A stretch of DNA of 64,000 bases from positions 62,001 through 126,000 of the forward strand of contig NZ_QOHJ01000004.1 in assembly GCF_003319185.1 (NCBI RefSeq), written 5' to 3'. The notes beneath the pieces are model-generated. The model worked only from the letters and a program-made list of their open reading frames with translations, had not been told where the DNA came from and did not search any database. Positions 1-11,972 of this stretch are shown piece after piece. This DNA comes from Blastococcus sp. TF02A-30 (GTDB lineage Bacteria > Actinomycetota > Actinomycetes > Mycobacteriales > Geodermatophilaceae). The translations under genes and the position numbers were made by a program. Position 1 is the first letter of the stretch. Every line of letters begins with the position of its first letter.

Positions 1-1
1 C

Positions 2-334
2 CTGAAGGTCGTCAAGCGGCTGCTCGACACCGGCGTCTCCCTGCAGAACATCCGCAAGGCCGTCGACCACCTGCGCAACCGCGGCATCAAGGACCTCGCC
101 AACGTCACGCTGTTCTCCGACGGCGCCACGGTCTACGAGTGCACCTCGGCCGAGGAGGTCGTCGACCTGCTCGCCGGCGGCCAGGGTGTCTTCGGCATCG
201 CCGTCTCCGGTGCCCTCCGCGAGCTCTCCGGTGAGCTGGCCGAGCTGCCCGCGGAGCGCCTCGACGGCACCCCGGCGCACGCCGCGGACGACGAGCTGGC
301 CATGCGCCGCCGCCGCCGGATCGCCAGCGCCTGA
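2..334 (+). CDS. MerR-family transcriptional regulator, C-terminal part (5' end outside window)
   Basis: The left edge cuts this gene; about 110 codons remain, ending in TGA. The visible part holds the dimerisation helix region of a MerR-like regulator (LKVVKRLLDTG, then RKAVDHLRNRGIKDLANVTLFSDG) and a tail with TVYECTSAEEVVDLL and GQGVFGIAVSGALREL. From memory this is very close to the C-terminus of Mycobacterium tuberculosis Rv1830, a MerR protein two genes from the glycine decarboxylase gene, and gcvP follows here too. The DNA-binding winged helix lies outside the window. It may regulate glycine cleavage or nearby genes, but that is inferred from position only. Confidence 0.85.
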   Translation: MKVVKRLLDTGVSLQNIRKAVDHLRNRGIKDLANVTLFSDGATVYECTSAEEVVDLLAGGQGVFGIAVSGALRELSGELAELPAERLDGTPAHAADDELAMRRRRRIASA

Positions 335-384
335 CGACCGGTCACGCCCGTCCCAGGGGCACCAGGCCCGGCGGGGCCCGCTGG

Positions 385-390
385 TACCGT
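385..390 (+). promoter_or_regulatory. Putative -10 box for leaderless gcvP
   Basis: TACCGT ends 7 nt before the GTG start of gcvP and no Shine-Dalgarno is present, which fits a leaderless transcript. Confidence 0.45.
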
Positions 391-397
391 CCCAGCA

Positions 398-3412
<3,015 letters not shown>

Positions 3413-3444
3413 CGGCTGTCGTACCGGCCTGCCATGGTGGCCCG

Positions 3445-4038
3445 GTGACGACGACGGACGCGAAGACCGACCTCCGGCGCTACCTGCAGGCCGCGCGTGA
3501 CGCGGTGCTCTGGAAGCTCGACGGGCTCCCGGAGCGCGACGTGCGCCGGCCGATGACGCCGACCGGCACGAACCTGCTCGGCCTGGTCAAGCACCTGACC
3601 TTCGTCGAGCTCGGCTACTTCGGCGCCACCTTCGGCCGCCCGGTGGCCGCGGCGCAGGCCTGGGTCGACGACGACGGCAGCGAGCCGAACTGGGACATGT
3701 GGGCGACCGCGGAGGAGTCGCGGGAGCAGGTCGTCGAGGGCTACCGGCGGGCGTGGCAGCACGCCGACGCCACGATCACCGAGCTGCCGCTGGACGCCAC
3801 CGGCGCGGTGCCGTGGTGGGGCGAGGGAAAGGACGAGGGCGAGGTCACCCTGCACCGGGTGCTCGTGCACGTCATCGCCGAGACCCAGCGGCACGCGGGT
3901 CACGCCGACGTCGTGCGCGAGCTGGTCGACGGCACGACGGGGATGCGGGCCGACGCCGGCAACATGCCGGACGTCGACGCGGCCTGGTGGGCCGCCTACC
4001 GCGAGCGCCTGGAGCAGGTGGCCCGAGACGCGGGGTGA
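3445..4038 (+). CDS. DinB/DUF664-family protein (four-helix metal-binding fold)
   Basis: The protein has 197 residues. The family is a four-helix bundle that usually binds a divalent metal through three histidines and includes mycothiol-dependent enzymes of actinobacteria. Candidate ligands are in LVKHLTFVE and VIAETQRHAGHAD, with aromatic motifs such as WWGEGKDEGEVTLH between them. The GTG start beginning TTTDAKTDLRRYLQAARDAV is the natural family N-terminus. A long GC hairpin follows the stop. The substrate cannot be told from sequence; S-transferase or detoxification roles are known in the family. Confidence 0.85.
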   Translation: MTTTDAKTDLRRYLQAARDAVLWKLDGLPERDVRRPMTPTGTNLLGLVKHLTFVELGYFGATFGRPVAAAQAWVDDDGSEPNWDMWATAEESREQVVEGYRRAWQHADATITELPLDATGAVPWWGEGKDEGEVTLHRVLVHVIAETQRHAGHADVVRELVDGTTGMRADAGNMPDVDAAWWAAYRERLEQVARDAG

Positions 4039-4041
4039 GGC

Positions 4042-4088
4042 CCCGTCCGGAGGCTCGCCCCGGGCGTGCGAGGGGTGAGCGGGACGGG
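4042..4088. terminator. Hairpin terminator between convergent genes
   Basis: Nested inverted repeat between two convergent stops. The outer stem is CCCGTCC/GGACGGG (4042-4048 with 4082-4088). The inner stem is GCTCGCCCC/GGGGTGAGC with one G-U pair (4053-4061 with 4072-4080). There is no U-tract. Confidence 0.6.
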
Positions 4089-4096
4089 TTCCCCCC

Positions 4097-4300
4097 TCAG
4101 GCCGAGGCGAGCTCCGGGGCCACCCACTCGTGGTGGTCGGGGACGGCGCTGCCGTCGGGCAGCAGCTCGCCGTCGTCGTCGAAGAGGACGACGCCGTTGC
4201 ACAGCAGGCGCCAGCCCTGCTCGGGGTGGCTGGCGACGACGGCGGCCAGGTCACGGGCGTCGCTGGACACGTCGGGGCAGGGCTGCGGGTGGTGGCACAT
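4097..4300 (-). CDS. DUF5999-family small protein
   Basis: A 67-residue protein starting MCHHPQPCP and containing HPEQGWRLLCNGVVLFDDDGELLPDG, the pattern of the small actinobacterial DUF5999 family also common in Streptomyces. Function is unknown. The N-terminal C-H-H-x3-C cluster could bind a metal, which is inference. It is convergent with the DinB-like gene and separated from it by a hairpin. Confidence 0.8.
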   Translation of the reverse strand: MCHHPQPCPDVSSDARDLAAVVASHPEQGWRLLCNGVVLFDDDGELLPDGSAVPDHHEWVAPELASA

Positions 4301-4471
4301 GGTGGTTCCGTCCGTCGGCCGGCCTGTGGGGCCGGTGTTGCGATTCGTGCTCGTCCGGTTACCGAACGGAATGAGTGTGCGCGGGCTGAAGACGGATCGG
4401 GGTGATCCGCGTCACCAAGTCACCCCGTCGGGGTGGTGAGGTTCTGCCATGGCGCCGGGCCGGGGAACCGG
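4301..4471. other. Intergenic stretch downstream of coaA
   Basis: No gene is seen. It holds two small inverted repeats: GGTGA/TCACC (4401-4405 with 4412-4416) and the hairpin CACCCC-gtc-GGGGTG (4421-4435). The second may end coaA transcription, which runs leftward into this stretch. The part next to 4300 should contain the DUF5999 promoter, but no convincing box was found. Confidence 0.4.
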
Positions 4472-5425
4472 TCAGAGCTTCCTGAGCAGCACCCGGCGGA
4501 CGGAGTGGTCGGCGGCCTTCTGCAGCACGAGCCGGGCGCGCGAGCGGGTCGGCGCGATGTTGCTGCGCAGGTTCGGGCCGTTCACCGCCGACCAGATGCC
4601 CAGCGCCGTCTCGCGGGCCTGCTCGTCGGTGAGGTCGGCGAACCGGTGGAAGTACGCCGAGGTGTCCTGGAACGCGGTCCGGCGCAGCGCCAGGAAGCGG
4701 TCGACGTACCACTGCTGGATGTCGGTCTCGGCCGCGTCGACGTAGACCGAGAAGTCGAAGAAGTCGGAGAGGAAGACCTCCGGGGAGCTGCCGTCCGCCC
4801 GCCGGCCGGCCTGCAGCACGTTGAGCCCCTCGAGCACGAGGATGTCGGGCCGGTCGACCGCCTGCCGCTGCCCCGGGACGATGTCGTAGGACTGGTGGTC
4901 GTAGACGGGGGCGGCGACCTCCTCGCGACCGGACTTCACGTCGGCGAGGAAGCGCAGCAGGGCGCGGCGGTCGTAGCTCTCCGGGAAGCCCTTGCGGCCG
5001 AGCAGGCCGCGCTCCTCCAGGACCGCGTTGGGCAGCAGGAACCCGTCGGTGGTCACCAGGTCGACCCGCGGGCTGCCGGGGGAGGCGGCCAGCAGCGTCT
5101 GCAGCAGCCGGGCGGTGGTGCTCTTGCCGACGGCGACGCTCCCCGCGACGGCGATGACGTAGGGCACCTTCGCGGTCGAGTCGCCGAGGAACTCGCTCTG
5201 GGCGGCCCACAGCCGGCGGCTGGACGCGACGTGCAGGCCGAGCAGCCGGGCCAGCGGCAGGTAGACGGTGGCCACCTCGTCGAGGTCGATGCGGTCACCG
5301 AGCGAGGCCAGCTCGGAGAGCTCCGCCTCGTCCAGGGGCAGCCGCGAGCCGGCCGCCAGCGCCCGCCACGAGCCGCGGTCGAACGACGCGTAGGGCGAGA
5401 TGGAGCCGCGGGTGCCTGCCGTCAC
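4472..5425 (-). CDS. coaA: Type I pantothenate kinase
   Basis: This cytoplasmic enzyme carries out the first committed step of coenzyme A synthesis, ATP-dependent phosphorylation of pantothenate. It has 317 residues, the normal length for the bacterial type I (PanK-I) family. The Walker A loop GSVAVGKST is at about residues 95-103. Family signatures include [36 protein letters not shown] and [12 protein letters not shown], followed by the VYVDA and WYVDRF region. The GTG start is followed by [17 protein letters not shown], the typical short N-terminus. It is a single gene transcribed away from the GNAT gene. Confidence 0.96.
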   Translation of the reverse strand: MTAGTRGSISPYASFDRGSWRALAAGSRLPLDEAELSELASLGDRIDLDEVATVYLPLARLLGLHVASSRRLWAAQSEFLGDSTAKVPYVIAVAGSVAVGKSTTARLLQTLLAASPGSPRVDLVTTDGFLLPNAVLEERGLLGRKGFPESYDRRALLRFLADVKSGREEVAAPVYDHQSYDIVPGQRQAVDRPDILVLEGLNVLQAGRRADGSSPEVFLSDFFDFSVYVDAAETDIQQWYVDRFLALRRTAFQDTSAYFHRFADLTDEQARETALGIWSAVNGPNLRSNIAPTRSRARLVLQKAADHSVRRVLLRKL

Positions 5426-5534
5426 GCCCCCATCGTGCCGTCCGGGTCCCCGGGGTCGTTCGCGCGGGTCACCCGGGCGGGTGGGGAGGAGGGCCGGCGC
5501 ACCGCCGGGGGCGGGGAGGCGGTCCGCGCGGGTC

Positions 5535-5540
5535 TAGGGT
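5535..5540 (+). promoter_or_regulatory. Putative -10 box for leaderless GNAT gene
   Basis: TAGGGT ends 6 nt before the GTG at 5547. Confidence 0.45.
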
Positions 5541-5546
5541 GCGCGT

Positions 5547-6356
5547 GTGCCGACCCGCCCGGGGCTGCTCGAGTGCATCGAGCGCTACTTCGCCGCCGCG
5601 CCGCTGCCGGACGCCCGCGTGGAGCAGGTGGGCGCGCTCGACGTCCCGGTCGCCGATCCTGCCTGGCCCTACCCGGCCCGGCCGCGGCGCGATGCCGGAC
5701 GGGTCACCGCGGCCGACGTCCGGGCCGCCCTGGAGCTGCAGCGCTCGGCCGGGCTGCCCGAGGCGCTGGAGTGGATCCCGGAGTGCTCACCGGAGATCGC
5801 CGCCGTGGCGCGTGCCGCCGGGCTCCCCGTCGAGGAGCTGCCGCTGCTGGTCGCCGACGACCCGGTCGAGGTGCTGCTGCCCGCAGGGGTGCGGCTCTAC
5901 GTCGTCGGCGCCGACGACCCCGAGCTCCCGCACTACCAGCAGGTCGCCGTCACCGCGTTCGCCCACCCGGGCGGGCGGGCCGACGTGCGGGCGACGCCCC
6001 CGGACCTCTCGCCCGAGGGGCGGGCGCGCACCGCCGTGCTGCGGGAGCGGATCGCCGCCGGGCGCACCGTGATGATGGTGGCCATGGAGCAGGGCCGGCC
6101 GGTCGCGGTCGGCTCCCACCAGCCGGTCGACATCGACGGGACCGAGGTCAGCGAGATCGTCGGCGTGGCCACCCTGCCCCGGCTGCGGGGCCGCGGCCTG
6201 GGCGCGGGAATCACCTCGGCCCTGGCCGCGCACGCCCGGGAGAGCGCCGACCTGGTGTTCCTGGTCGCCGGGGACGACGACGTCGCGCGGGTGTACGAGC
6301 GGATCGGCTTCGCCCGCCTGGCCACCACCGCGGTGGCCGAGCGCCCGGCGGCCTGA
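5547..6356 (+). CDS. GNAT-family N-acetyltransferase
   Basis: A 269-residue protein. The C-terminal third has a clear GNAT acetyl-CoA site: VGVATLPRLRGRGLGAGIT (R/Q-x-x-G-x-G loop) followed by VFLVAGDDDVARVYERIGF. The N-terminal 130 residues form a less conserved domain with an aromatic lipid- or CoA-like opening (LLECIERYFAAAPLPDA), as in two-domain acetyltransferases. The acceptor is unknown. The GTG start has TAGGGT 6 nt upstream, so it is probably leaderless. It is convergent with the serine hydrolase gene, only 6 bp between stops. Confidence 0.85.
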   Translation: MPTRPGLLECIERYFAAAPLPDARVEQVGALDVPVADPAWPYPARPRRDAGRVTAADVRAALELQRSAGLPEALEWIPECSPEIAAVARAAGLPVEELPLLVADDPVEVLLPAGVRLYVVGADDPELPHYQQVAVTAFAHPGGRADVRATPPDLSPEGRARTAVLRERIAAGRTVMMVAMEQGRPVAVGSHQPVDIDGTEVSEIVGVATLPRLRGRGLGAGITSALAAHARESADLVFLVAGDDDVARVYERIGFARLATTAVAERPAA

Positions 6357-6362
6357 GCGCGG

Positions 6363-7217
6363 TCAGCACCGGGGGTCCGGCGGGGCCGGCAGCGCCGCGG
6401 CCACCGCGTCCAGTCCCGCCCGCGCCGCGGCCCACCCGGTCCCGGCGGGCAGCTCGCTGAGCAGGACGACCACCTCGCCCTCCCGCACGCCCGCCGAGTG
6501 CAGGTGCCGCCGGCCGTCCACGCAGCACATCCACCCCTGCTTGGCGGCGGGCCCCGGCGCGGCGAGGACGCCGTAGCGCTGGTCGAACCCGTCGGCGGCG
6601 GTGGCCGTCGTCCCGCGCAGCCAGCCGAGCAGCGACGCGGCGTCGTCGGGGTGGGCGACCGCCGGCAGGCGGGCGAGGAAGACCGCGACGTCCCGGGCGG
6701 TGGTGGTGCTCTGCCCCCACCGGCCCGGGACAGCCGGGGGAGCGGTGCCGGTCAACCCGTAGCGGTCCGCCACGTCGGAGACCATGCGCCCGCCGCCGTG
6801 GCGGACCCAGAGGCGCGAGGCAGCGGCGTCGTCGGACCGGCGGACCATGTCGGCCAGCAGGGCGGAGTCCTCGGGCGGCACCGGCACCCCGGCCACCCGG
6901 GCGCGGTGCAGCACGTCCTCGGCGACGAACAGCTTGACCAGCGAGGCGGTCGGGAAGGGCCGGTCCCCGTCGGGGGAGAGGGCCAGGCGCACGACCCCCT
7001 CGTCCGTGCTGGCCGTCGCGACCGCCGTGGTCCCGCCCGGTACGCCGGCCCGCGCGGCCGCCGCCACCTGCGCCGCGGCGGCTTCCGGGCCGGGGTGACG
7101 GAGGCCGTCGTCGCCCGGGCGGCGCGGCCCGAGCTGCAGCGTCTCCGCCAGCAGCACCGTCAGGAGCGACACCAAAAGCCGCACGACGGCCCGCCGGCCG
7201 GCCGTGACCGGGAGCAC
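6363..7217 (-). CDS. Secreted or anchored serine hydrolase of the class A beta-lactamase/PBP fold
   Basis: A 284-residue protein. Residues 10-28 form a hydrophobic signal or anchor (VVRLLVSLLTVLLAETL). The active-site set of serine beta-lactamase and penicillin-binding folds is recognisable: SLVK with Ser92 and Lys95, SDD at 128-130, and KQG at 226-228 in place of the usual KTG. The last change and the low overall similarity argue against a classical beta-lactamase. A cell-wall peptidase or an inactive relative is possible. It likely acts outside the membrane. It reads leftward and is convergent with the GNAT gene. Confidence 0.75.
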   Translation of the reverse strand: MLPVTAGRRAVVRLLVSLLTVLLAETLQLGPRRPGDDGLRHPGPEAAAAQVAAAARAGVPGGTTAVATASTDEGVVRLALSPDGDRPFPTASLVKLFVAEDVLHRARVAGVPVPPEDSALLADMVRRSDDAAASRLWVRHGGGRMVSDVADRYGLTGTAPPAVPGRWGQSTTTARDVAVFLARLPAVAHPDDAASLLGWLRGTTATAADGFDQRYGVLAAPGPAAKQGWMCCVDGRRHLHSAGVREGEVVVLLSELPAGTGWAAARAGLDAVAAALPAPPDPRC

Positions 7218-7298
7218 CCCTCCAGGGTGCGCCTGCGGCCGCCCACTGCTTCACGGTTCATGCAGCGGACGGCGCGCCCGGGACCGCGGGCGCCGGGA

Positions 7299-7844
7299 TC
7301 ACTCCTCTTCGTAGGTGACGACCATCGTCGCGCGGGCCAGCGTGTGGAAGAACAGGTTGAACCCGAGCACGGCCGGGGTGGTGTCGGCGTCGACGTCGAG
7401 CCGCTCGGTGTCCACCGCGTGCACCACGACGAAGTACCGGTGCGTGCCGTGACCCGACGGGGGAGCGGCACCGACGTAGCCGGCGAAGCCGCCGTCGTTG
7501 CGCAGCTGCAGCGCGCCGTCGGGCAGCCGGGGCGTGTCCTTGTCGCCCGCCCCGCTCGGCAGCTCGGTGACCGACGCAGGGATGTTGGCGACCGCCCAGT
7601 GCCAGAACCCGCTGGCCGTCGGGGCGTCGGGGTCGTAGACGGTGACGGCGAAGCTGCGGGTGCCCTCCGGGAACCCCGACCACGACAGCTGCGGCGAGCG
7701 GTCCTCGCCACCGGCGCCCATCACGCCGCTGACGTGCGGCGTGGCCAGCGGCCGGCCGTCGGCGCAGTCGGTGCTGGTCACCGTGAAGGAGGGCACCTGC
7801 GGCAGGAAGTCGTACGGGTTCGGCGGGGTGGGCCGGTCGGCCAT
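7299..7844 (-). CDS. YbhB/YbcL-type PEBP-like protein
   Basis: A 181-residue phosphatidylethanolamine-binding-protein-like protein (Raf kinase inhibitor family, bacterial branch). Conserved blocks are [34 protein letters not shown], the ligand-pocket DPDAP and HW motifs, and [13 protein letters not shown] near the C-terminus. The start has a Shine-Dalgarno-like GAGGAGC shortly upstream. Biological role in actinobacteria is poorly known; ligand binding or protease or kinase modulation is known elsewhere in the family. Confidence 0.9.
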   Translation of the reverse strand: MADRPTPPNPYDFLPQVPSFTVTSTDCADGRPLATPHVSGVMGAGGEDRSPQLSWSGFPEGTRSFAVTVYDPDAPTASGFWHWAVANIPASVTELPSGAGDKDTPRLPDGALQLRNDGGFAGYVGAAPPSGHGTHRYFVVVHAVDTERLDVDADTTPAVLGFNLFFHTLARATMVVTYEEE

Positions 7845-8005
7845 CGGTGCGCTCCTCGGGGTTCGCGGCGTCCTGCCTGGTGGGGCGGGGGACGGTCGGT
7901 GCCGTCCCCCCCGCGACCCTAGGCAGGCACGTCGCCGTTCGCGCGCCGGCCGGTGCCGTGACGAGGGCGCCCCGCGTTCGACACGTGCGCGGCGCGGGAC
8001 GCCGG

Positions 8006-8011
8006 TAGCGT
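8006..8011 (+). promoter_or_regulatory. Putative -10 box for the HAD/GH65 operon
   Basis: TAGCGT ends 6 nt before the GTG of the HAD gene, consistent with a leaderless transcript. Confidence 0.45.
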
Positions 8012-8017
8012 CGCACC

Positions 8018-8761
8018 GTGCCCCGTCCCGGCCTCGGTCTGCCCGACACCGTCCGCGCCTGCCTGTTCGACCTCGACGGCGTGCTGACGCGCACCGCGAC
8101 GGTCCACTTCGCGGCGTGGAAGCGGACCTTCGACGAGTACCTGCAGGCCACCGATCCGGCCGCGCCGCCGTTCAGCCAGGACGACTACAACCGGTTCGTC
8201 GACGGCAGACCGCGGGCCGACGGGGTCCGCGGTTTCCTCGCCAGCCGGGGGATCGAGCTGCCGGAGGGAGAGCCGGGTGATCCCCCGGACGCGGCGACGG
8301 TGCAGGGCATCGCCGGCCGCAAGAACGAGCTGGTCCTGCGCGAGCTCGAGGAGCACGGCGTGGAGGTGTACCCGGGATCGGTGCGCTACCTGCGCGCCGT
8401 GAAGGCGGCCGGCCTGGCCACCGCCGTCGTCACCGCCTCGGCGAACGGGGAGCAGGTGATCGCCGCCGCCGGTTTCGCCGACCTGATCGACACCAGGGTC
8501 GACGGCGTCGTCGCCGCGCGCGAGGGGCTGCGCGGCAAGCCCGAGCCGGACACCTTCCTGGCCGGCGCGCGGGCGCTGGGCGTCGCGCCGTCGGAGGCAG
8601 TGGTCTTCGAGGACGCCCTCGCCGGCGTCGCGGCCGGGCGGGCCGGCGGTTTCGGGTACGTGGTCGGGGTCGACCGCGTCGACCAGTCCGACGCCCTGGC
8701 CGAGGCCGGCGCCGACGTCGTCGTCGACGACCTGGAGCTGCTGCTGGGGGAGCAGCCGTGA
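8018..8761 (+). CDS. HAD-family beta-phosphoglucomutase-like enzyme
   Basis: A 247-residue HAD phosphatase/phosphomutase. Motif I FDLDGVLT carries the nucleophile and acid-base aspartates, the helical cap includes [13 protein letters not shown], motif II is [12 protein letters not shown], and motif III/IV covers [16 protein letters not shown] and [14 protein letters not shown]. This is the beta-phosphoglucomutase subgroup, which converts beta-glucose 1-phosphate to glucose 6-phosphate. Its stop overlaps the GH65 start by 4 bp, so the two are translationally coupled. The pairing matches the M. tuberculosis Rv3400/Rv3401 arrangement and implies it processes the glucose 1-phosphate released next door. 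Confidence 0.9.
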   Translation: MPRPGLGLPDTVRACLFDLDGVLTRTATVHFAAWKRTFDEYLQATDPAAPPFSQDDYNRFVDGRPRADGVRGFLASRGIELPEGEPGDPPDAATVQGIAGRKNELVLRELEEHGVEVYPGSVRYLRAVKAAGLATAVVTASANGEQVIAAAGFADLIDTRVDGVVAAREGLRGKPEPDTFLAGARALGVAPSEAVVFEDALAGVAAGRAGGFGYVVGVDRVDQSDALAEAGADVVVDDLELLLGEQP

Positions 8762-11157
8762 CCGAGGGGCGGGCCACCTTCCCGATCGAGCCGTGGTCGC
8801 TCACCGAGGTGGGCCTCGACCACGGCTCGCTCGGCGTGCACGAGTCGGTGTTCGCGCTGGCCAACGGGCACATCGGGATGCGCGGGTCCTTCGACGAGGG
8901 CGAGCCGGTCGTCGTCCCCGGGACCTACCTCAACGGCTTCTTCGAGGAGCGGCCGCTGCCGTACGCCGAGGCCGGCTACGGCTATCCCGAGCAGGGCCAG
9001 ACGGTCGTCAACGTCACCGACGGCAAGCTGATCCGGCTGCTGGTGAAGGACTCGCCGCTGGACCTGAACTACGGCGAGGTGCTCGAGCACCGGCGCACGC
9101 TGGACCTGCGCGCGGGGGTGCTGCGCCGCACGACCGAGTGGCGCTCGCCCGGTGGCCGCTGCGTGCGGGTGACCAGCACCCGGCTGGTCTCGCTCACCCG
9201 GCGGTCGATCGCCGCCGTCGAGTACCAGGTGGAGGTCATCGACGACCTCGGTGACCTCTACGTCGCGCTGCAGTCGGACCTGCTGGCCAACGAGATGCAC
9301 GGCACCGAGAGCGAGGACCCGCGGGCGGCGGCGTCGTTGAGCCGCCCCCTGCAGGCGGAGTTCTCCGTGGGCCGGGGCCGCCGGGCGGTGCTGGTGCACC
9401 ACACCAAGCGCAGCCGGCTGCGGCTGGCCGCCGGCATGGACCACGTCGTCCAGATCCCCGACTCGAGCACCGAGGACATCGAGGCCAACGGCGACCTGGC
9501 CCGCTACACCCTCGCGGCGCGGATCCCGCCCGGGGGCTCGCTCAAGCTGGTCAAGTTCCTGGCCTACGGCTGGTCCTCCCGCCGCTCCGGCGCCGCCCTG
9601 CGCGACCAGGTCGAGGCGGCGCTCGCCACCGCGAAGCTCGCCGGGTTCGACCGGCTGCTGCGCGAGCAGCGGGAGCTGCTGGACCAGCACTGGGACGAGG
9701 CCGACGTCGAGATCGAGGGCGACGGCGAGCTGCAGCAGGCCGTGCGGGTGGGCATGTTCCACGTCCTGCAGGCCGGGCTCCGCGGCGAGCGGCAGGCCAT
9801 CCCCGCCAAGGGGCTCACCGGCCCGGGCTACGACGGGCACACCTTCTGGGACACCGAGACCTACGTGCTCCCGGTGCTCACCTACACCGCGCCGCACGCC
9901 GTCCGCGACGCGCTGCGCTGGCGGCACTCGACCCTGGAGCTGGCTCGCGAGCGGGCCCGGGTGCTGGGCCGCCGCGGTGCCGCGTTCCCGTGGCGCACCA
10001 TCCGCGGCGAGGAGACCTCGGGTTACTGGCCCGCGGGCACGGCCGCCTTCCACATCAACGCCGACATCGCCGACGCCGTCGTCCGCTACCACAACGCCAC
10101 GCTGGACGAGGACTTCGACCGCGACTTCGGCGCCGAGCTGCTGATCGAGACCGCCCGGCTGTGGGCCTCGCTCGGCCACTTCGACGCCGAGCACGGCTTC
10201 CGGATCGACGGCGTCACCGGCCCGGACGAGTACACCGCCGTCGTCGACAACAACGTCTACACGAACCTCATGGCGCAGCGGAACCTGCGCGAGGCGGCCG
10301 CCGCGGTGCGCCGCCAGCCCGAGGTCGCCGGCCGGCTGGCCGTGGAGCCGGAGGAGGTGGAGACCTGGCTGCGCGCGGCCGCGCTCATGGCGGTGCCGTA
10401 CGACACCCAGCGCGGGGTGCACATGCAGTCCGACGGGTTCACCCACCACGAGGAGTGGGACTTCGCGAGCACGCCGGCCGACCACTACCCGCTGCTGCTG
10501 CACTACCCCTACTTCGAGATCTACCGGAAGCAGGTGGTCAAGCAGGCCGACCTGGTCATGGCGCTGCACCTGCGCGGGGACGCCTTCACCCTCGAGGAGA
10601 AGATCGCGAACTTCGCCTACTACGAGGCCCGGACCACCCGCGACTCCTCGCTGTCGGCGTCGCAGCAGGCCGTGGTGGCGGCGGAGACCGGCCACCTGCA
10701 GCTGGCCTACGACTACTGGGCCGAGGCGGCGCTGACCGACCTGCAGAACCTGCACGAGAACTCCGGGCACGGGCTGCACATCGCGTCGCTGGCCGGCGGG
10801 TGGACCGTCGCCGTCGCCGGCTTCGGCGGGCTGCGCGACCACAACGGCGAGCTCACCTTCGCCCCGCGGCTGCCCGAGCGGATCACCCGGCTGCGCTTCC
10901 GCGTGGTCTACCGGGGCCGCAAGCTCACCGTCACCGTCACGCCGGACACGGCCACCTACCGGCTGGTCGACGGCGATCCGCTGGAGATCCGCCACCACGG
11001 CCGGGAGGTCACCGTCGACCACGCCGACCTGGTGCTCGACATCCCGGAGCCGCCGAAGGTCGACCCGGTGCACCAGCCCCCGGGCTGCCAACCGCGCCGC
11101 CGCACCCGACCCGGCACGCCGCCCGCCGCGCACCCCTCGGCCGACGACCGCCACTGA
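8758..11157 (+). CDS. Glycoside hydrolase family 65 disaccharide phosphorylase or hydrolase
   Basis: A 799-residue protein of full GH65 length: an N-terminal beta-sandwich (about 1-280, YLNGFFEERPLPYAE), a linker and an (alpha/alpha)6 barrel. The catalytic acid is the Glu in RIDGVTGPDEYTAVVDNNVYTN. The phosphate or sugar pocket blocks AFPWRTIRGEETSGYWPAGTAAFH and GFTHHEEWDF are present. Members split trehalose, kojibiose or maltose, giving beta-glucose 1-phosphate if phosphorolytic, and the coupled beta-phosphoglucomutase supports phosphorolysis. The last about 30 residues are a proline- and arginine-rich tail. Exact sugar specificity cannot be read from sequence. Confidence 0.92.
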   Translation: MTEGRATFPIEPWSLTEVGLDHGSLGVHESVFALANGHIGMRGSFDEGEPVVVPGTYLNGFFEERPLPYAEAGYGYPEQGQTVVNVTDGKLIRLLVKDSPLDLNYGEVLEHRRTLDLRAGVLRRTTEWRSPGGRCVRVTSTRLVSLTRRSIAAVEYQVEVIDDLGDLYVALQSDLLANEMHGTESEDPRAAASLSRPLQAEFSVGRGRRAVLVHHTKRSRLRLAAGMDHVVQIPDSSTEDIEANGDLARYTLAARIPPGGSLKLVKFLAYGWSSRRSGAALRDQVEAALATAKLAGFDRLLREQRELLDQHWDEADVEIEGDGELQQAVRVGMFHVLQAGLRGERQAIPAKGLTGPGYDGHTFWDTETYVLPVLTYTAPHAVRDALRWRHSTLELARERARVLGRRGAAFPWRTIRGEETSGYWPAGTAAFHINADIADAVVRYHNATLDEDFDRDFGAELLIETARLWASLGHFDAEHGFRIDGVTGPDEYTAVVDNNVYTNLMAQRNLREAAAAVRRQPEVAGRLAVEPEEVETWLRAAALMAVPYDTQRGVHMQSDGFTHHEEWDFASTPADHYPLLLHYPYFEIYRKQVVKQADLVMALHLRGDAFTLEEKIANFAYYEARTTRDSSLSASQQAVVAAETGHLQLAYDYWAEAALTDLQNLHENSGHGLHIASLAGGWTVAVAGFGGLRDHNGELTFAPRLPERITRLRFRVVYRGRKLTVTVTPDTATYRLVDGDPLEIRHHGREVTVDHADLVLDIPEPPKVDPVHQPPGCQPRRRTRPGTPPAAHPSADDRH

Positions 11158-11169
11158 AGGCGGCCGCTG

Positions 11170-11877
11170 TCAGGTCAGCAGCCACCGCGCGCCGAGGAGC
11201 AGGGCGCCGACGTCGACGACGAGGAACACGCCCACCCAGACCAGCCCCGGGATGCGGGTGAGGCGGGCCAGCTGGTCGGCGTCGGAGTCGGGGGCGCGCC
11301 GACGGCGGCGGGCGGTGTGCAGCTCCAGCACGGTGCGCGGCGCGGCGAGCAGCAGGAACCAGGTGGCCAGCGCCGCGAACGCGGTCTGCCCGTCCGGCGG
11401 CAGCCACCAGGTTGCCGCGAAGACCACGGCTCCGGTGACCAGCACCGACCACAGCCCGTACCAGTTGCGGATCTGCACCAGCAGCAGCGCGAGCAGGACC
11501 AGCAGCGCCCAGAGCAGGCCGACCGCGTGGCCGGAGGCGAGCAGCGCCGCGGCCCCCAGCCCGATCAGACCGGGGCCGGTGTAGCCGGCCGCGCAGGTGA
11601 GCACCATGCCGGGCCCGGTGGGGCGGCCGGCCGACACCGTGAGCCCCGAGGTGTCGGAGTGCAGCCGGATGCCGGACAGCCGCCGTCCGACCAGCAGCGC
11701 GACCACACCGTGCGCGCCCTCGTGCGCGATCGTCACCACGTGCCGGGTCAGCCGCCACAGGACGGGGGAGAGCACCAGCAGCGCGGCGGCCGCGGCGGAG
11801 CCCAGCAGCAGCTCGAGCGGCGGGGGAGGGGCGGTGGCGGTGACGCGGTCCCAGAACCCCCCGAGGCCGCCGTCCAC
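11170..11877 (-). CDS. M50-like membrane protein (putative intramembrane metalloprotease)
   Basis: The reading frame is open to 11931; the start at GTG 11877 is the most plausible, giving about 235 residues. Hydrophobic segments are frequent (ELLLGSAAAAALLVLSPVLW, VGLLWALLVLLALLLVQI, AFAALATWFLLLAA, VWVGVFLVVDVGALLLG). VVTIAHEGAHGVVALLVGRRL has an HExxH-like HEGAH, the metal site of M50 (site-2 protease) relatives. These actinobacterial proteins are annotated as M50-family or integral membrane proteins with no known substrate. It is convergent with the GH65 gene, 12 bp between stops. Confidence 0.75.
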   Translation of the reverse strand: MDGGLGGFWDRVTATAPPPPLELLLGSAAAAALLVLSPVLWRLTRHVVTIAHEGAHGVVALLVGRRLSGIRLHSDTSGLTVSAGRPTGPGMVLTCAAGYTGPGLIGLGAAALLASGHAVGLLWALLVLLALLLVQIRNWYGLWSVLVTGAVVFAATWWLPPDGQTAFAALATWFLLLAAPRTVLELHTARRRRRAPDSDADQLARLTRIPGLVWVGVFLVVDVGALLLGARWLLT

Positions 11878-11972
11878 GACGCAGCAGTCAACCGCACCCC
11901 CCTGGCAACCGGCCGGAGGCCGGGCCGGCAACCGCGTGGACGGGCCGGCCCGCCCGCTGCGACGATCCAGGC

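Noticed and set aside
334..397. Glycine riboswitch upstream of gcvP
   Set aside because: The gap is 63 bp and a -10-like box ends 7 nt before the start, leaving no leader.
6363..7217. Classical class A beta-lactamase
   Set aside because: SxxK and SDD are present, but the last motif is KQG and family length and core identity are weak, so only the fold is claimed.
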